The notes under the pieces were generated by a model that made no database searches, was not told the DNA's origin, and worked only from the letters and a program-made list of their open reading frames with translations. DNA of 64,000 nt. Origin: Sphingobacterium allocomposti. Its GTDB lineage: Bacteria > Bacteroidota > Bacteroidia > Sphingobacteriales > Sphingobacteriaceae. Numbering within the stretch: the stretch's first letter is position 1; each line of letters starts with the position of its first letter. This document shows positions 19,319-27,786 of the stretch, one piece after another. Position numbers and translations under genes: made by a program. The stretch spans positions 35,199 to 99,198 of the forward strand of contig NZ_VNHX01000018.1 of the NCBI RefSeq assembly GCF_008124885.1, in the 5' to 3' direction.

Positions 19319-20377
19319 GTGGTGAAGCAGAGTAAATTGATCGATATCAGAAGTTTAAGCTTATCCGAGCTCAAGGATAAGCTGGTCGGGATGGGCGAAC
19401 AGGGGTTCCGCGCGAAGCAGGTCTATGAATGGCTTTGGGCGAAATCTTGTACGGACTTTGATCAGATGAGCAATCTTAGCAAACCATTGCGGGAGACACT
19501 GAAGCAACATTTCGAGATCAGAGCTGTAAGAGTGCGCCAGTCGCAGATCAGTTCAGATAAAACAATAAAAAGCAGCTTTACCCTGTATGACGGTAATATT
19601 ATTGAGGGCGTGCTTATACCCACGCCTGATCGGATGACTGCCTGTGTCAGCTCACAGGTGGGATGCAGCCTGACCTGCAAGTTCTGTGCCACAGGTTACA
19701 TGGACCGCAAGCGAAATCTACAGGCCGACGAGATATACGATCAGGTTGTACTGATTGCTAAACAGGCAGAAGAAAAATATGGCCAGCCCCTAACTAATAT
19801 TGTCTACATGGGGATGGGTGAGCCACTGCTTAATTACAGTGGGATGATGAAGTCTGTGGAACGCATCACGGCTCCTGATGGATTAAATATGGCGGCTAAG
19901 CGGATTACGGTTTCTACCGCAGGTATTGCCAAGATGATCAGGAAGTTAGGAGATGATGAGGTCCGGTTTAACCTCGCGCTATCATTACACGCGGCGAACG
20001 ATAAAAAGCGCAACGAGATTATGCCCATCAACGAGCAGAATTCCTTAAAGTCTCTGGCAGAAGCGCTAAAATATTACTACGCGAAAACGAAAAATCCAGT
20101 TACCTTCGAGTACATTGTGTTCCATAACTTTAACGACGAGCTAGAGGATGCGCAGGAGCTTGCCAGGTTTTGTAAGCATGTGCCCTGCAAGGTAAATATC
20201 ATCGAATACAACCCCATCGCACTGGCGGATTTTTTAAATGCAGAGGCCGATAAAATAGATCAATTTGCGGAATACCTCCGCAGTCAGGGAATCGTAACCA
20301 ACGTGCGCCGGAGCCGCGGGAAGGACATCGATGCGGCGTGTGGTCAGCTGGCCATTAAGGAAAAAGCCGAAGCTTAA
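19319..20377 (+). CDS. rlmN: Dual-specificity RNA methyltransferase RlmN
   Basis: A 352-residue radical-SAM enzyme methylating C2 of A2503 in 23S rRNA and A37 in some tRNAs. The radical-SAM cluster motif CKFCATGY is near residues 119-126; the conserved YMGMGEP, RITVSTAG and LSLHAANDKKR blocks follow; the second catalytic cysteine is in DIDAACGQL near the C-terminus. The start is uncertain: GTG at 19319, GTG at 19322 or TTG at 19337 (giving a start before IDIRSLSLSEL). The first is listed because the frame opens there. The promoter sits immediately upstream, which favours either a leaderless mRNA or the TTG. Confidence 0.95.
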   Translation: MVKQSKLIDIRSLSLSELKDKLVGMGEQGFRAKQVYEWLWAKSCTDFDQMSNLSKPLRETLKQHFEIRAVRVRQSQISSDKTIKSSFTLYDGNIIEGVLIPTPDRMTACVSSQVGCSLTCKFCATGYMDRKRNLQADEIYDQVVLIAKQAEEKYGQPLTNIVYMGMGEPLLNYSGMMKSVERITAPDGLNMAAKRITVSTAGIAKMIRKLGDDEVRFNLALSLHAANDKKRNEIMPINEQNSLKSLAEALKYYYAKTKNPVTFEYIVFHNFNDELEDAQELARFCKHVPCKVNIIEYNPIALADFLNAEADKIDQFAEYLRSQGIVTNVRRSRGKDIDAACGQLAIKEKAEA

Positions 20378-20450
20378 TCTTATTTGCTGCATAGTGGCAC
20401 AGGTATATCGTTGTTCTGAGCCGCAATTTTGTACAATAACGCGAATTATG

Positions 20451-20458
20451 TAAGTTTG
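20451..20458 (+). promoter_or_regulatory. Probable comF promoter
   Basis: TAAGTTTG, 13 bases before the comF ATG at 20472. Confidence 0.5.
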
Positions 20459-20471
20459 TGTCTACCCAATT

Positions 20472-21173
20472 ATGAACATGATGCAAATAAAACGTTATTG
20501 GAGCAGTTTTGTTTCTCTTTTGTTTCCGCCGTTGTGCATATCGTGCGAGCACGTTCTGTTAAATCAGGAAAAATTTCTTTGTACCTCCTGTCAATTTCAT
20601 CTGCCAATCACAGATCATCATCTTTATCCCGACAATGAAGCTTTCCGACGGCTCGTTGGCAAGGTCGATATAGAGGCCGCTGCAGCTTATCTTTCTTTTC
20701 GGAAATCTTCGCTTGTACAGGCGATGGTGCACAAGCTAAAATATCGGGGCATTCACGAAATAGGTACTTATTTCGGACGTTGTTTCGGCAGTCAGCTGGC
20801 ACAGTCTTTTACTTTTTCGGAGCTGGACCTCGTCGTGCCGGTTCCTATCTATCACAAAAAGCGGAAAGAGCGCGGGTACAATCAAAGTGACTACATCGCA
20901 GAGGGGATAGCACAGGCGCTAAGTCTGCCTCTGGACACGAAAAACCTGATCCGGAACGTGCATACCGAAAGCCAGACGGGAAAGGAAAGGCTGGAACGTT
21001 ATGAAAATGTGGAAGCGATATTTACGTGCCGTGCTCCGGAAGCTTTCTCGGGAAAACATATCTTGTTAGTTGACGACGTGCTGACTACCGGAGCTACCGT
21101 TGCTTCCGCAGCGCGTACCCTTATCGAACAATGTGGATGCCGGGTCTCTGTAGCGGTATTAGCGCTGGTATAG
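20472..21173 (+). CDS. ComF family phosphoribosyltransferase-like protein
   Basis: A 233-residue ComF protein: an N-terminal double zinc-ribbon-like pair (CISC near residue 23, CTSC near residue 37), a linking region, and a type I phosphoribosyltransferase fold with the PRPP-binding motif LLVDDVLTTGAT near residue 203 and YNQSDYIAEGIA near residue 137. ComF proteins act in uptake of transforming DNA in naturally competent bacteria; in many genomes, as here, the gene is solitary and competence cannot be concluded from it. An ATG 3 codons later is also possible. Confidence 0.9.
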   Translation: MNMMQIKRYWSSFVSLLFPPLCISCEHVLLNQEKFLCTSCQFHLPITDHHLYPDNEAFRRLVGKVDIEAAAAYLSFRKSSLVQAMVHKLKYRGIHEIGTYFGRCFGSQLAQSFTFSELDLVVPVPIYHKKRKERGYNQSDYIAEGIAQALSLPLDTKNLIRNVHTESQTGKERLERYENVEAIFTCRAPEAFSGKHILLVDDVLTTGATVASAARTLIEQCGCRVSVAVLALV

Positions 21174-21236
21174 CTATTTCCCCGCCTCATAACAGGTCGT
21201 CGGACCGCGGCAGACGGTCGCCCGTAGAATGCGGTT

Positions 21237-21626
21237 TTACCCATAGTTAAACCGCCGCTGGTGCAGTAATAGGTAGCTGAAAACGCCCATTCCGATCCCA
21301 ACGTAGTCGGCAAAGATATCCCACCAGTCGGCCTCTCTATCGCTCGAAAGATAAAGCTGTAACCCTTCCGTTCCGAAAGCAAAAAAAGTAGTGATAAGGA
21401 GCGTCAGGAACATCGTCCTGATCTTCGACGCCCGTCCTTTCGACTGAATGATCGATCCAAGGAGCAAGAGCACTGTGAATACGAAAAAGCAACCGCTGTG
21501 CGCCAATTTATCAAAACCTTCAAAATAGTTCGTGCTGGGCAGGTCCTTTGAGGGAAGTCCCATCAACAATAGCATGACTATGGCCCAAATAATAGCCCAC
21601 GAATAGTTGTATAAAAATCTCAGCAT
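21237..21626 (-). CDS. VanZ-like family membrane protein
   Basis: A 129-residue protein with four predicted membrane helices and the VanZ-like pattern: GFDKLAHSGCFFVFTVL near residue 38, FFAFGTEGLQLYLSSDREADWWDIFADYVGI split across the C-terminal half, where the acidic DWWDIFAD stretch is diagnostic. The family is named after a teicoplanin-resistance protein, but most members have no shown role in resistance and nothing here suggests it. It is a single gene convergent with comF. Confidence 0.85.
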   Translation of the reverse strand: MLRFLYNYSWAIIWAIVMLLLMGLPSKDLPSTNYFEGFDKLAHSGCFFVFTVLLLLGSIIQSKGRASKIRTMFLTLLITTFFAFGTEGLQLYLSSDREADWWDIFADYVGIGMGVFSYLLLHQRRFNYG

Positions 21627-21887
21627 TACTTATAAAAGTCGTATTAATTATGGATGTTTCAAAAAAAACTTTCGTGATTTTCCCCGAATGGTAGCAAGAA
21701 GCAGCGCGATACACAGCTGATCGTCACGATTCACTTCCCAACAGCTTCGATGTCCTGGAACGGTTTTTTTGCCCTTGATACGCGTTCCTTCTATACCCGT
21801 TAACCTTTTTCAATACAAACGTTAAAAAGGCTAAAAAAATAATATCCTGATTATCAGACTGCTGTGGTCGTGTTGTGTAAAATTATA

Positions 21888-21908
21888 GTACTATGTATTG
21901 CATAGTAC
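21888..21908. promoter_or_regulatory. Palindromic candidate PadR operator
   Basis: Perfect arms GTACTATG and CATAGTAC surround a 5-base centre. The site ends 14 bases before the -7 element of padR, so a bound repressor would cover the -33 region. Position and symmetry fit autoregulation by the PadR protein encoded just downstream. Confidence 0.6.
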
Positions 21909-21921
21909 AATAGAAAGCATA

Positions 21922-21929
21922 TATCTTTG
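21922..21929 (+). promoter_or_regulatory. Probable padR-pspC promoter
   Basis: TATCTTTG ends 7 bases before the padR ATG at 21937, predicting a leader of only a few bases and arguing against the upstream in-frame ATG at 21898, which would lie inside the operator. Confidence 0.65.
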
Positions 21930-21936
21930 TATTGTT

Positions 21937-22269
21937 ATGATAGCAGAAAATACACAAACCCAAATGCGGAAGGGGATACTGGAATACTGTATCCTTTCTA
22001 TAATTTCCCGAGGGGAGATATATGCTTCAGATATTATCGGTGAACTAAAGAAAGCGCAGCTGCTGATTGTTGAAGGCACCTTATATCCATTACTCACACG
22101 GTTGAAAAATAACGGGCTCCTCAGCTATAATTGGAAAGAATCCAGTTCCGGCCCTCCCAGAAAATATTATCAGATTACGGACGAGGGCAGAGAAGTGTTG
22201 TCCAGGTTGGACATCACATGGAAAGAGCTCGTTTTTGCGGTAGAAACATCGCTACAAGGAAGAAATTAA
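21937..22269 (+). CDS. PadR family transcriptional regulator
   Basis: A 110-residue winged-helix regulator of the PadR group: MRKGILEYCILSIIS, the recognition-helix region ASDIIGELKKAQLLIVEGT, and the highly conserved LYPLLTRLKNNGLLSYNW wing, then SGPPRKYYQITDEG. These small PadR proteins repress envelope or transporter operons and their own gene. It starts 34 bp before a PspC-domain gene and is certainly in the same operon. The start at 21937 is chosen by promoter position. The inducing signal is unknown. Confidence 0.9.
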   Translation: MIAENTQTQMRKGILEYCILSIISRGEIYASDIIGELKKAQLLIVEGTLYPLLTRLKNNGLLSYNWKESSSGPPRKYYQITDEGREVLSRLDITWKELVFAVETSLQGRN

Positions 22270-22302
22270 CAACAATACTAATCTAAAATATTAAACAAGG
22301 TC

Positions 22303-24036
22303 ATGAACAAGACAATCATCATAAACATAAACAGCATCGTCTTCCACATCGAGGAGGACGCCTACGAGACGCTGCGATCGTATATGATCGATATTAAAAA
22401 ACATTTCGGCAACTCCGCTGAGAGTAAAGAGATTCTCGAAGATATTGAGAACCGCATTGCGGAGATGTTTAATGAACGTATACAGACGGGGCGGAAAGAG
22501 GTAATCAACTTAGAAGACGTGCAGCAGGTTATAGGGCAGATGGGAAGGGTAAGCGACTTTGAGGATAGTGAAGAGACAGCTGGCGAGTTTCGTCAGGAAC
22601 AGGCCAGGCCCAATTTCGGAGGTGGCGAGCATGTGGGACGTAAATTAATGCGCGACCCCGACGATAAGGTGCTCGGCGGTGTGTGTAGCGGGTTGGCGCA
22701 TTACTTCGGAATGGAACCCCGTTGGATTCGGGTCCTTCTGGTGCTCTTCGTATTAATCGGTGGATCGGGGTTTTTGGTATATGTCATCCTGTGGATTGTC
22801 ATGCCGCTTGCCGAAACGCGTGCCGATAAAATGGCGATGCGCGGCGAAGTGCCCAACCTGCAGAACTTTAAGAAATCTTTCGACGAGGAGGTGAAGACTT
22901 TTTCCGAAAATTTTTCTGGAGCCGGCGAGCAAATTAGCCGCGGTGCCCGCACGGCAGGGAATGCTCTTGGCGGCTGCCTTGGATTCATCGGCAAGATGAT
23001 TGCTTGGCTGATGCTTATTTACACAGGACTCAGTATTCTGGGAATGTTCATCTTTTATGTCTTCAACATGATGAACCTGTTTGGTTTAGAGAACCCAATA
23101 TTATTCCCTCCTTTACAGATTCTGTCTCCGGACGATGCTGTGATTGCGCTGTCCCTAGGCTTTATGGCGGCAACGATCCCCTTTCTGGCACTTTTTTTAT
23201 GGCTGGTCCGTATACTCTTCAAAACAGATAAGCTTAATAACTATTTGTCTTTGACCATGTTTGCCGTATGGATCGTCTCGGTGGTCGGCGTAATTTACTA
23301 TTGTGTATACGCGGCTCAGGACTTCCGTGAAAAGAGCACGATTAACGTCCAAAAGAATATTACTCCGCAGAAAGTGTATTATTTTACAGAGAAGGATGTA
23401 CGTGTCTTAGATGCCAGTGAGAAGGATTCTCTACGCTCTAAGTTCAACATACAGATAGATGGCCAGGACTTGCGAAACCATCTACACACCAACATCGGTA
23501 TCTACTTCGAAAGTATTGACTCACTGAGCCAGCCTTACATACAATATAGCTATTCAGCGAAGGGAAAAACGTACCAGCTGGCAGCAGAAAGGGCGAAGAA
23601 CATCGTGTATGAAAGCGTTCAGGAAGGAAATACGGTATTGTTCCCAAGCCACTTTATTCTGAAAAGGGACGAACTGGATCGCGATCAATATGTTCGGGCG
23701 ACCGTTTATTTGCCCCGTGGATCAAAAGTTGTTTTGCACAGAGAAATAGAAAATAAAGTGCGGGATGTGCCATGCTGGGAATGTCTTAACAACTATCCGG
23801 ATCGGGACCATCAGAAGTTTACGGAATGGACGATGACAGCGACCGGCCTGGTCTGCTCGCAGGTGCCGCAGCCGCAAACTGACGAGGAGACTCCGGAAAT
23901 AGAAGAAAGCGAATCGCCTAAAGCCGAAGAAGAAATCGGCAGAAAAGATTCGATCATTCGGATTGACGGCTCGAATGTTACGATCGAAGTGAAAGACAAC
24001 AACGTGAAAATTAACGCCAAGAAGGAAACAGAATAG
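22303..24036 (+). CDS. PspC domain-containing membrane protein
   Basis: A 577-residue protein. Residues 1-90 form a small alpha/beta domain (NINSIVFHIEEDAYETL, ILEDIENRIAEMF) common before PspC in Bacteroidota. The PspC domain is at about 115-172 (DPDDKVLGGVCSGLAHYFG, then WIRVLLVLF and a helix ending VMPLA). Three further membrane helices follow at about 228-250, 280-305 and 315-338. The C-terminal 230 residues are extracytoplasmic and beta-rich with an acidic tail. PspC proteins sense membrane stress with PspA/PspB in Proteobacteria; the PadR-PspC pair is the Bacteroidota and Firmicutes version and the mechanism is not established. Confidence 0.85.
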   Translation: MNKTIIININSIVFHIEEDAYETLRSYMIDIKKHFGNSAESKEILEDIENRIAEMFNERIQTGRKEVINLEDVQQVIGQMGRVSDFEDSEETAGEFRQEQARPNFGGGEHVGRKLMRDPDDKVLGGVCSGLAHYFGMEPRWIRVLLVLFVLIGGSGFLVYVILWIVMPLAETRADKMAMRGEVPNLQNFKKSFDEEVKTFSENFSGAGEQISRGARTAGNALGGCLGFIGKMIAWLMLIYTGLSILGMFIFYVFNMMNLFGLENPILFPPLQILSPDDAVIALSLGFMAATIPFLALFLWLVRILFKTDKLNNYLSLTMFAVWIVSVVGVIYYCVYAAQDFREKSTINVQKNITPQKVYYFTEKDVRVLDASEKDSLRSKFNIQIDGQDLRNHLHTNIGIYFESIDSLSQPYIQYSYSAKGKTYQLAAERAKNIVYESVQEGNTVLFPSHFILKRDELDRDQYVRATVYLPRGSKVVLHREIENKVRDVPCWECLNNYPDRDHQKFTEWTMTATGLVCSQVPQPQTDEETPEIEESESPKAEEEIGRKDSIIRIDGSNVTIEVKDNNVKINAKKETE

Positions 24037-24126
24037 TGGCGTAATTTACAGACTACCAACGAAATGAATATCATTCTCCTGTTTCTGAGAACAGTGAGTC
24101 GGGAGAAACATGTACTATAATTTTTT

Positions 24127-26550
24127 ATGAAGAAACTATCTACACCATTACTTTTGAGCTTTTTTTTCACTTTGTTTACGGCAATGACACTCCGCGCGCA
24201 GCAAGCAGAAATTGCGGGGAAGGTGGTCGACAGTCAGGGGGAGCCCATGGCTAACGTGTCCATCTATCTTCTGACAGTGCGGACCGAAGCGATCATCAAA
24301 ACGGCAGTGTCCGATGCCGAAGGCTTATATAGTATTAAGAACGCCCCGAACGGCGAGTTTGTTGTACAAGCATCCTCCGTTGGATACGAAACTTTTAAAT
24401 CGGCAACCATTCAGGTCGCCGGACGAAAAATTGCAATGAGCGATATTGTCCTGACTCCACAGGCGCAGACGATCGGCAACGTGACAGTCGAGGGGCGTGT
24501 TCCGCTCGTGCAGCAGCGGGACGGAAAGCTTATTCTGAACGTTGAAAATTCCCCTCTTGCAGCAGGTAACAACGCCTTGGAAGTCGTGCAACGCGCCCCG
24601 GGAGTAAGTGTGGATAAAGACGAGAATCTGCAGCTAATGGGGCAGCAAGGTGTAAACGTTACCATTGACGGCCGTCAGACGTTCATGAGCGGGGAGCAAC
24701 TGGCAACGTTTCTAAAGGCAATGAATGGCGACCAGATAAAAAGCGTCGAAGTAAGCACCCAACGAAGCGCAAAAGATGATGCCGAAGGCGCCGTGGGAAC
24801 GATTAATATCGTGTTGAAAAAAAATCGCATGGAAGGCTTCAACGGGACTTTCCTCGCGAGTGCGGCGCACGGCCAGCATTTTAGGGGCAACTCCTCGCTT
24901 AACTTAAATTATAAGAAGAATAACACCACCGTCTTCGGATCCTATGGCTATACGCACAACGAAAGGCAGTTCGATCTGGACCTAGCCCGTATCATCCCTT
25001 CTGAGGAAATAGGAGACCGGTATTTTGATCAACGTTCCAGCCTTATTGAAACGAATAAAACACACAACTACAAATTTGGTATCGAACAGAAAACTTCGGA
25101 ACGGAACACCATGCTTCTTCAGTTTTCGGGCGATAACGACGAAGAAAGCTCAGCGAACAATAGCCTGACAGACATCGGGCCCCGCAAGGGCATGGCCGAC
25201 TCTGTCCTCACGTCTACTTCCATAAACCGCGCACCATTTAACCGGTATTCCCTGAATTTTAATAACGAGTTGAAGCTAGATAGTACCGGTGGAAAGGTCG
25301 TGTTAGATCTCGATTGGAGTGCCTTCCGAAATAATTCGGACATAAATTACGAGTATAGGACAGCCGACCCTCAGGGCAATCTCCTATACGATCCCGAGTT
25401 TGAGCGCAGCCGCATGCCGGTGAATATCGACATCTATGTAGGAAGACTCGATGTCACGAAAGGTCTAGGGAAGGGTACTTTGGAAGCGGGAATCAAATAC
25501 AGTAACGTAAAGTCGGACAACGACCTGCAGTTCGAACATATTGTAGGTGGGGAATGGCAGGACTATGAAGGACGTCCAAACCACTTCGTTTATACCGAGC
25601 AGATAGCGGCCGGATATGTGGATTATAGCAGAGCTTTCGGGAAATTAAGCGCGAAAGCCGGACTGCGGGCGGAACATACCGTTTCCGACGGAAACTCTAT
25701 TACGTTGTCAAAGCGCGTGAAAAGGAACTACCTGAACTGGTTTCCCTCTGTCAATCTGAGTTACACAATCGATGAGAACAACATCTTATCGCTTAGCTAC
25801 GCGAAGAAGATATCCCGTCCAAACTACAGGTTTCTGAATCCGTTCGCCTACTATATCGACAAATTCACGTATATGTTAGGAAACCCCTATCTGAACCCGC
25901 AATATACCGACGGCTTTACACTGAATTACACCTTGTATAAGATGTTTAATATCACGCTGGGGACAGATATCACGAACGACGCCATGGTCGAAAGTATGGG
26001 ACAGGACGAAATCAAGGGCGAATCGTGGGTTACACGTGAAAACCTTGCGACAAATGTCACTTCCTATTTAAATATAAATGCTCCTGTACAGATCGGTAAA
26101 ATCTGGACAATGAATAACAACCTAACGACGATTTATATGCACTTTAAAGGTCCGATAGCAGGAGAATACGCGGATTTAGGGTCTGTGTTTTTCCAAGGGC
26201 GCAGCACGAACAATTTTAAGTTCGGGCGAGGCCTGTCAGCCGAACTGTCCGTCAATTATAATAGTCCGTTTTTATATAACATTTACAAAATACATAGCAG
26301 ATGGGGAGCCGACGTCGGCCTGAATTATAACTTTAAGGATCAGCGGAGTTCGTTGAAACTTGCCGGAACAGATATATTCCGGACGCAGAGGAACAATGTT
26401 TCGACAGACTTTGGACAGTTTAACTCCGATATCAGGCAATATAACGATAACCGGACGATACGTTTAACATATACCTTTAAGTTTGGCAATCTAAAGCAAC
26501 AGACGCGCAGAAACAGCGATGACTCGGAGGAGAAGAGTCGTGCGCTATAA
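24127..26550 (+). CDS. TonB-dependent receptor, outer membrane beta-barrel family
   Basis: An 807-residue complete protein: signal peptide ending LRAQ (residues 1-24), a CarboxypepD_reg domain (about 28-110, GKVVDSQGEPMANVSIYL), a plug (about 115-220, with NALEVVQRAPGVSVDKDENL and TIDGRQTFMSGEQL), then an OMP_b-brl_3 barrel. It shares the barrel signatures of the truncated protein at the left edge. The plug resembles receptors that occur without a SusD partner; no SusD is present here. The substrate is unknown. It follows the PspC gene after 90 bp in the same direction and could be partly co-transcribed. A strong terminator follows at 26584. Confidence 0.9.
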   Translation: MKKLSTPLLLSFFFTLFTAMTLRAQQAEIAGKVVDSQGEPMANVSIYLLTVRTEAIIKTAVSDAEGLYSIKNAPNGEFVVQASSVGYETFKSATIQVAGRKIAMSDIVLTPQAQTIGNVTVEGRVPLVQQRDGKLILNVENSPLAAGNNALEVVQRAPGVSVDKDENLQLMGQQGVNVTIDGRQTFMSGEQLATFLKAMNGDQIKSVEVSTQRSAKDDAEGAVGTINIVLKKNRMEGFNGTFLASAAHGQHFRGNSSLNLNYKKNNTTVFGSYGYTHNERQFDLDLARIIPSEEIGDRYFDQRSSLIETNKTHNYKFGIEQKTSERNTMLLQFSGDNDEESSANNSLTDIGPRKGMADSVLTSTSINRAPFNRYSLNFNNELKLDSTGGKVVLDLDWSAFRNNSDINYEYRTADPQGNLLYDPEFERSRMPVNIDIYVGRLDVTKGLGKGTLEAGIKYSNVKSDNDLQFEHIVGGEWQDYEGRPNHFVYTEQIAAGYVDYSRAFGKLSAKAGLRAEHTVSDGNSITLSKRVKRNYLNWFPSVNLSYTIDENNILSLSYAKKISRPNYRFLNPFAYYIDKFTYMLGNPYLNPQYTDGFTLNYTLYKMFNITLGTDITNDAMVESMGQDEIKGESWVTRENLATNVTSYLNINAPVQIGKIWTMNNNLTTIYMHFKGPIAGEYADLGSVFFQGRSTNNFKFGRGLSAELSVNYNSPFLYNIYKIHSRWGADVGLNYNFKDQRSSLKLAGTDIFRTQRNNVSTDFGQFNSDIRQYNDNRTIRLTYTFKFGNLKQQTRRNSDDSEEKSRAL

Positions 26551-26875
26551 GACACACCTTGTTTGTCCTATTTAGTTTAGTTAGCCGCAGGTCATTTGCC
26601 TGCGGCTTTTTTATTGGTGAAAATCCCCATATCGCTGGAGCCTGCCGGTCGGATGAACGCCCGGTAAATCTGATGTCCGGACTCTCCAAAACTTTCCTTT
26701 CCTCCGGTTGTTTCTTAATAGATAAGAATAAAATTACTATCTTGTGGATTTACTATAACTGGTTAATATACAAGGAGCAGACGGACATGTTGTCAAAGCT
26801 AAGCGTGTTTTCTGCTAAAATACGCCCAACATATCATGAAACAATTAAACAGATACACTAAATAATTATTTACTT
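26551..26875. other. Intergenic stretch before the secreted beta-propeller gene
   Basis: About 325 bases holding the terminator at 26584-26612. The open frame across 26559-26861 runs through that terminator and has no protein-like features, so I do not call a gene. No perfect TAnnTTTG was seen; TATCTTGTGG near 26737 is a weak candidate. Confidence 0.4.
26584..26612 (+). terminator. Rho-independent terminator after the TonB receptor
   Basis: A perfect 8-bp GC-rich stem (GCCGCAGG with CCTGCGGC), 7-base loop, then six T. It is the clearest classical terminator in the window. Confidence 0.9.
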
Positions 26876-27694
26876 ATGAAACAGTTCATATTTTTAGCGT
26901 TGTGGCTGGGAACGGCCGGTGCAGCGTTCGGACAGAGGCAGCTCGCCGAATTATGGGAAACGAAAGATCTTCCGACGCCGGAGTCTGTCTTATACTCACC
27001 AAGCAATAACCTGCTTTATGTGTCTCTAATAGACGGAGAGGCGATGGGCAAGGATGGAAAGGGAGGCGTGGCCGTTTTGAACATGGATGGCACCGTTAAA
27101 ACGAAGGACTGGGTCACGGGCATGGATGCACCAAAAGGGCTCGCTATTTATAAAGATATGTTGTATGTTGCCGACATTACCTCGGTCTCTGTCGTCGATA
27201 TCATCACCGGTAATGAGGTTAATAAGATAGAATTTCCGGGGGCGGTGATGCTTAATGATGTAACTGTCGACGACAACGGTGTGGTGTACGTGTCCGACAC
27301 CCGCGCGGGAAAGATTTATCAGATGCGCAATAACAGGCCTTCTGTCTTTTTGGAAAATACACCATCCGTGAACGGCCTCAAGTATACGAACGGACACCTC
27401 CATGCGCTGGTTGGGCCGGAGCTGTGGAAAATTGACGGCGACGGAAAATCGACCATAATAGCAAAAGGGTTCGAGCTCGGCGGAGATGGGCTGGAGCCGC
27501 TGAAGGACGGGGAGTTCTTGGTGACATGTTGGGGAGGATTGGTGTATCATGTGAAAGCCGACGGCACTTTTGACAAGCTGATGGATGTTCGGGGGCAGAT
27601 GAATACTGCGGATCTCGGATTCCATCCGGAAACCAACACCGTTTATATTCCCACATTTAACAATAACAGTGTGAAGGCATATCAACTAAAGTAG
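26876..27694 (+). CDS. Secreted SMP-30/gluconolactonase-like beta-propeller protein
   Basis: A 272-residue protein with signal peptide MKQFIFLALWLGTAGAAFG and repeated propeller blades (PESVLYSPSNNLLYVS, APKGLAIYKDMLYVAD, LNDVTVDDNGVVYVSD, VNGLKYTNGHLHALV, NTADLGFHPETNTVYIP). This pattern fits the SMP-30/LRE superfamily; true lactonases bind a metal through Glu and Asn/Asp residues, and Glu32 and Asn residues at blade starts are candidates, but an enzymatic role is not proven. It stands alone between a TonB receptor and murF. It may be a periplasmic sugar-lactone hydrolase or a non-enzymatic propeller. Confidence 0.75.
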   Translation: MKQFIFLALWLGTAGAAFGQRQLAELWETKDLPTPESVLYSPSNNLLYVSLIDGEAMGKDGKGGVAVLNMDGTVKTKDWVTGMDAPKGLAIYKDMLYVADITSVSVVDIITGNEVNKIEFPGAVMLNDVTVDDNGVVYVSDTRAGKIYQMRNNRPSVFLENTPSVNGLKYTNGHLHALVGPELWKIDGDGKSTIIAKGFELGGDGLEPLKDGEFLVTCWGGLVYHVKADGTFDKLMDVRGQMNTADLGFHPETNTVYIPTFNNNSVKAYQLK

Positions 27695-27762
27695 CCGTTA
27701 AGAGGTCGATCCCGACTTTTTCGTTTGATCATACAGCATATCATTTTTAACGAGATGATGAC

Positions 27763-27770
27763 TACCTTTG
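27763..27770 (+). promoter_or_regulatory. Probable murF promoter
   Basis: TACCTTTG ends 16 bases before the murF ATG. Confidence 0.55.
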
Positions 27771-27786
27771 CTAAAAATAAATCAGT

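Larger units (their letters stand above)
21627..21936. other. Divergent intergenic region between vanZ and padR
   Basis: About 310 bases without a gene. The right end holds the palindrome at 21888-21908 and the padR promoter at 21922-21929. An AACCTTTTT/AAAAAGGCT imperfect repeat lies around 21799-21833. I see no clear vanZ promoter. Confidence 0.45.

Noticed and set aside
21237..21626. Glycopeptide resistance based on VanZ similarity
   Set aside because: No van genes are linked; VanZ-like domains are widespread without any resistance role.
26559..26861. 100-codon open frame before the beta-propeller gene
   Set aside because: It translates straight through a strong rho-independent terminator and shows no domain or signal.
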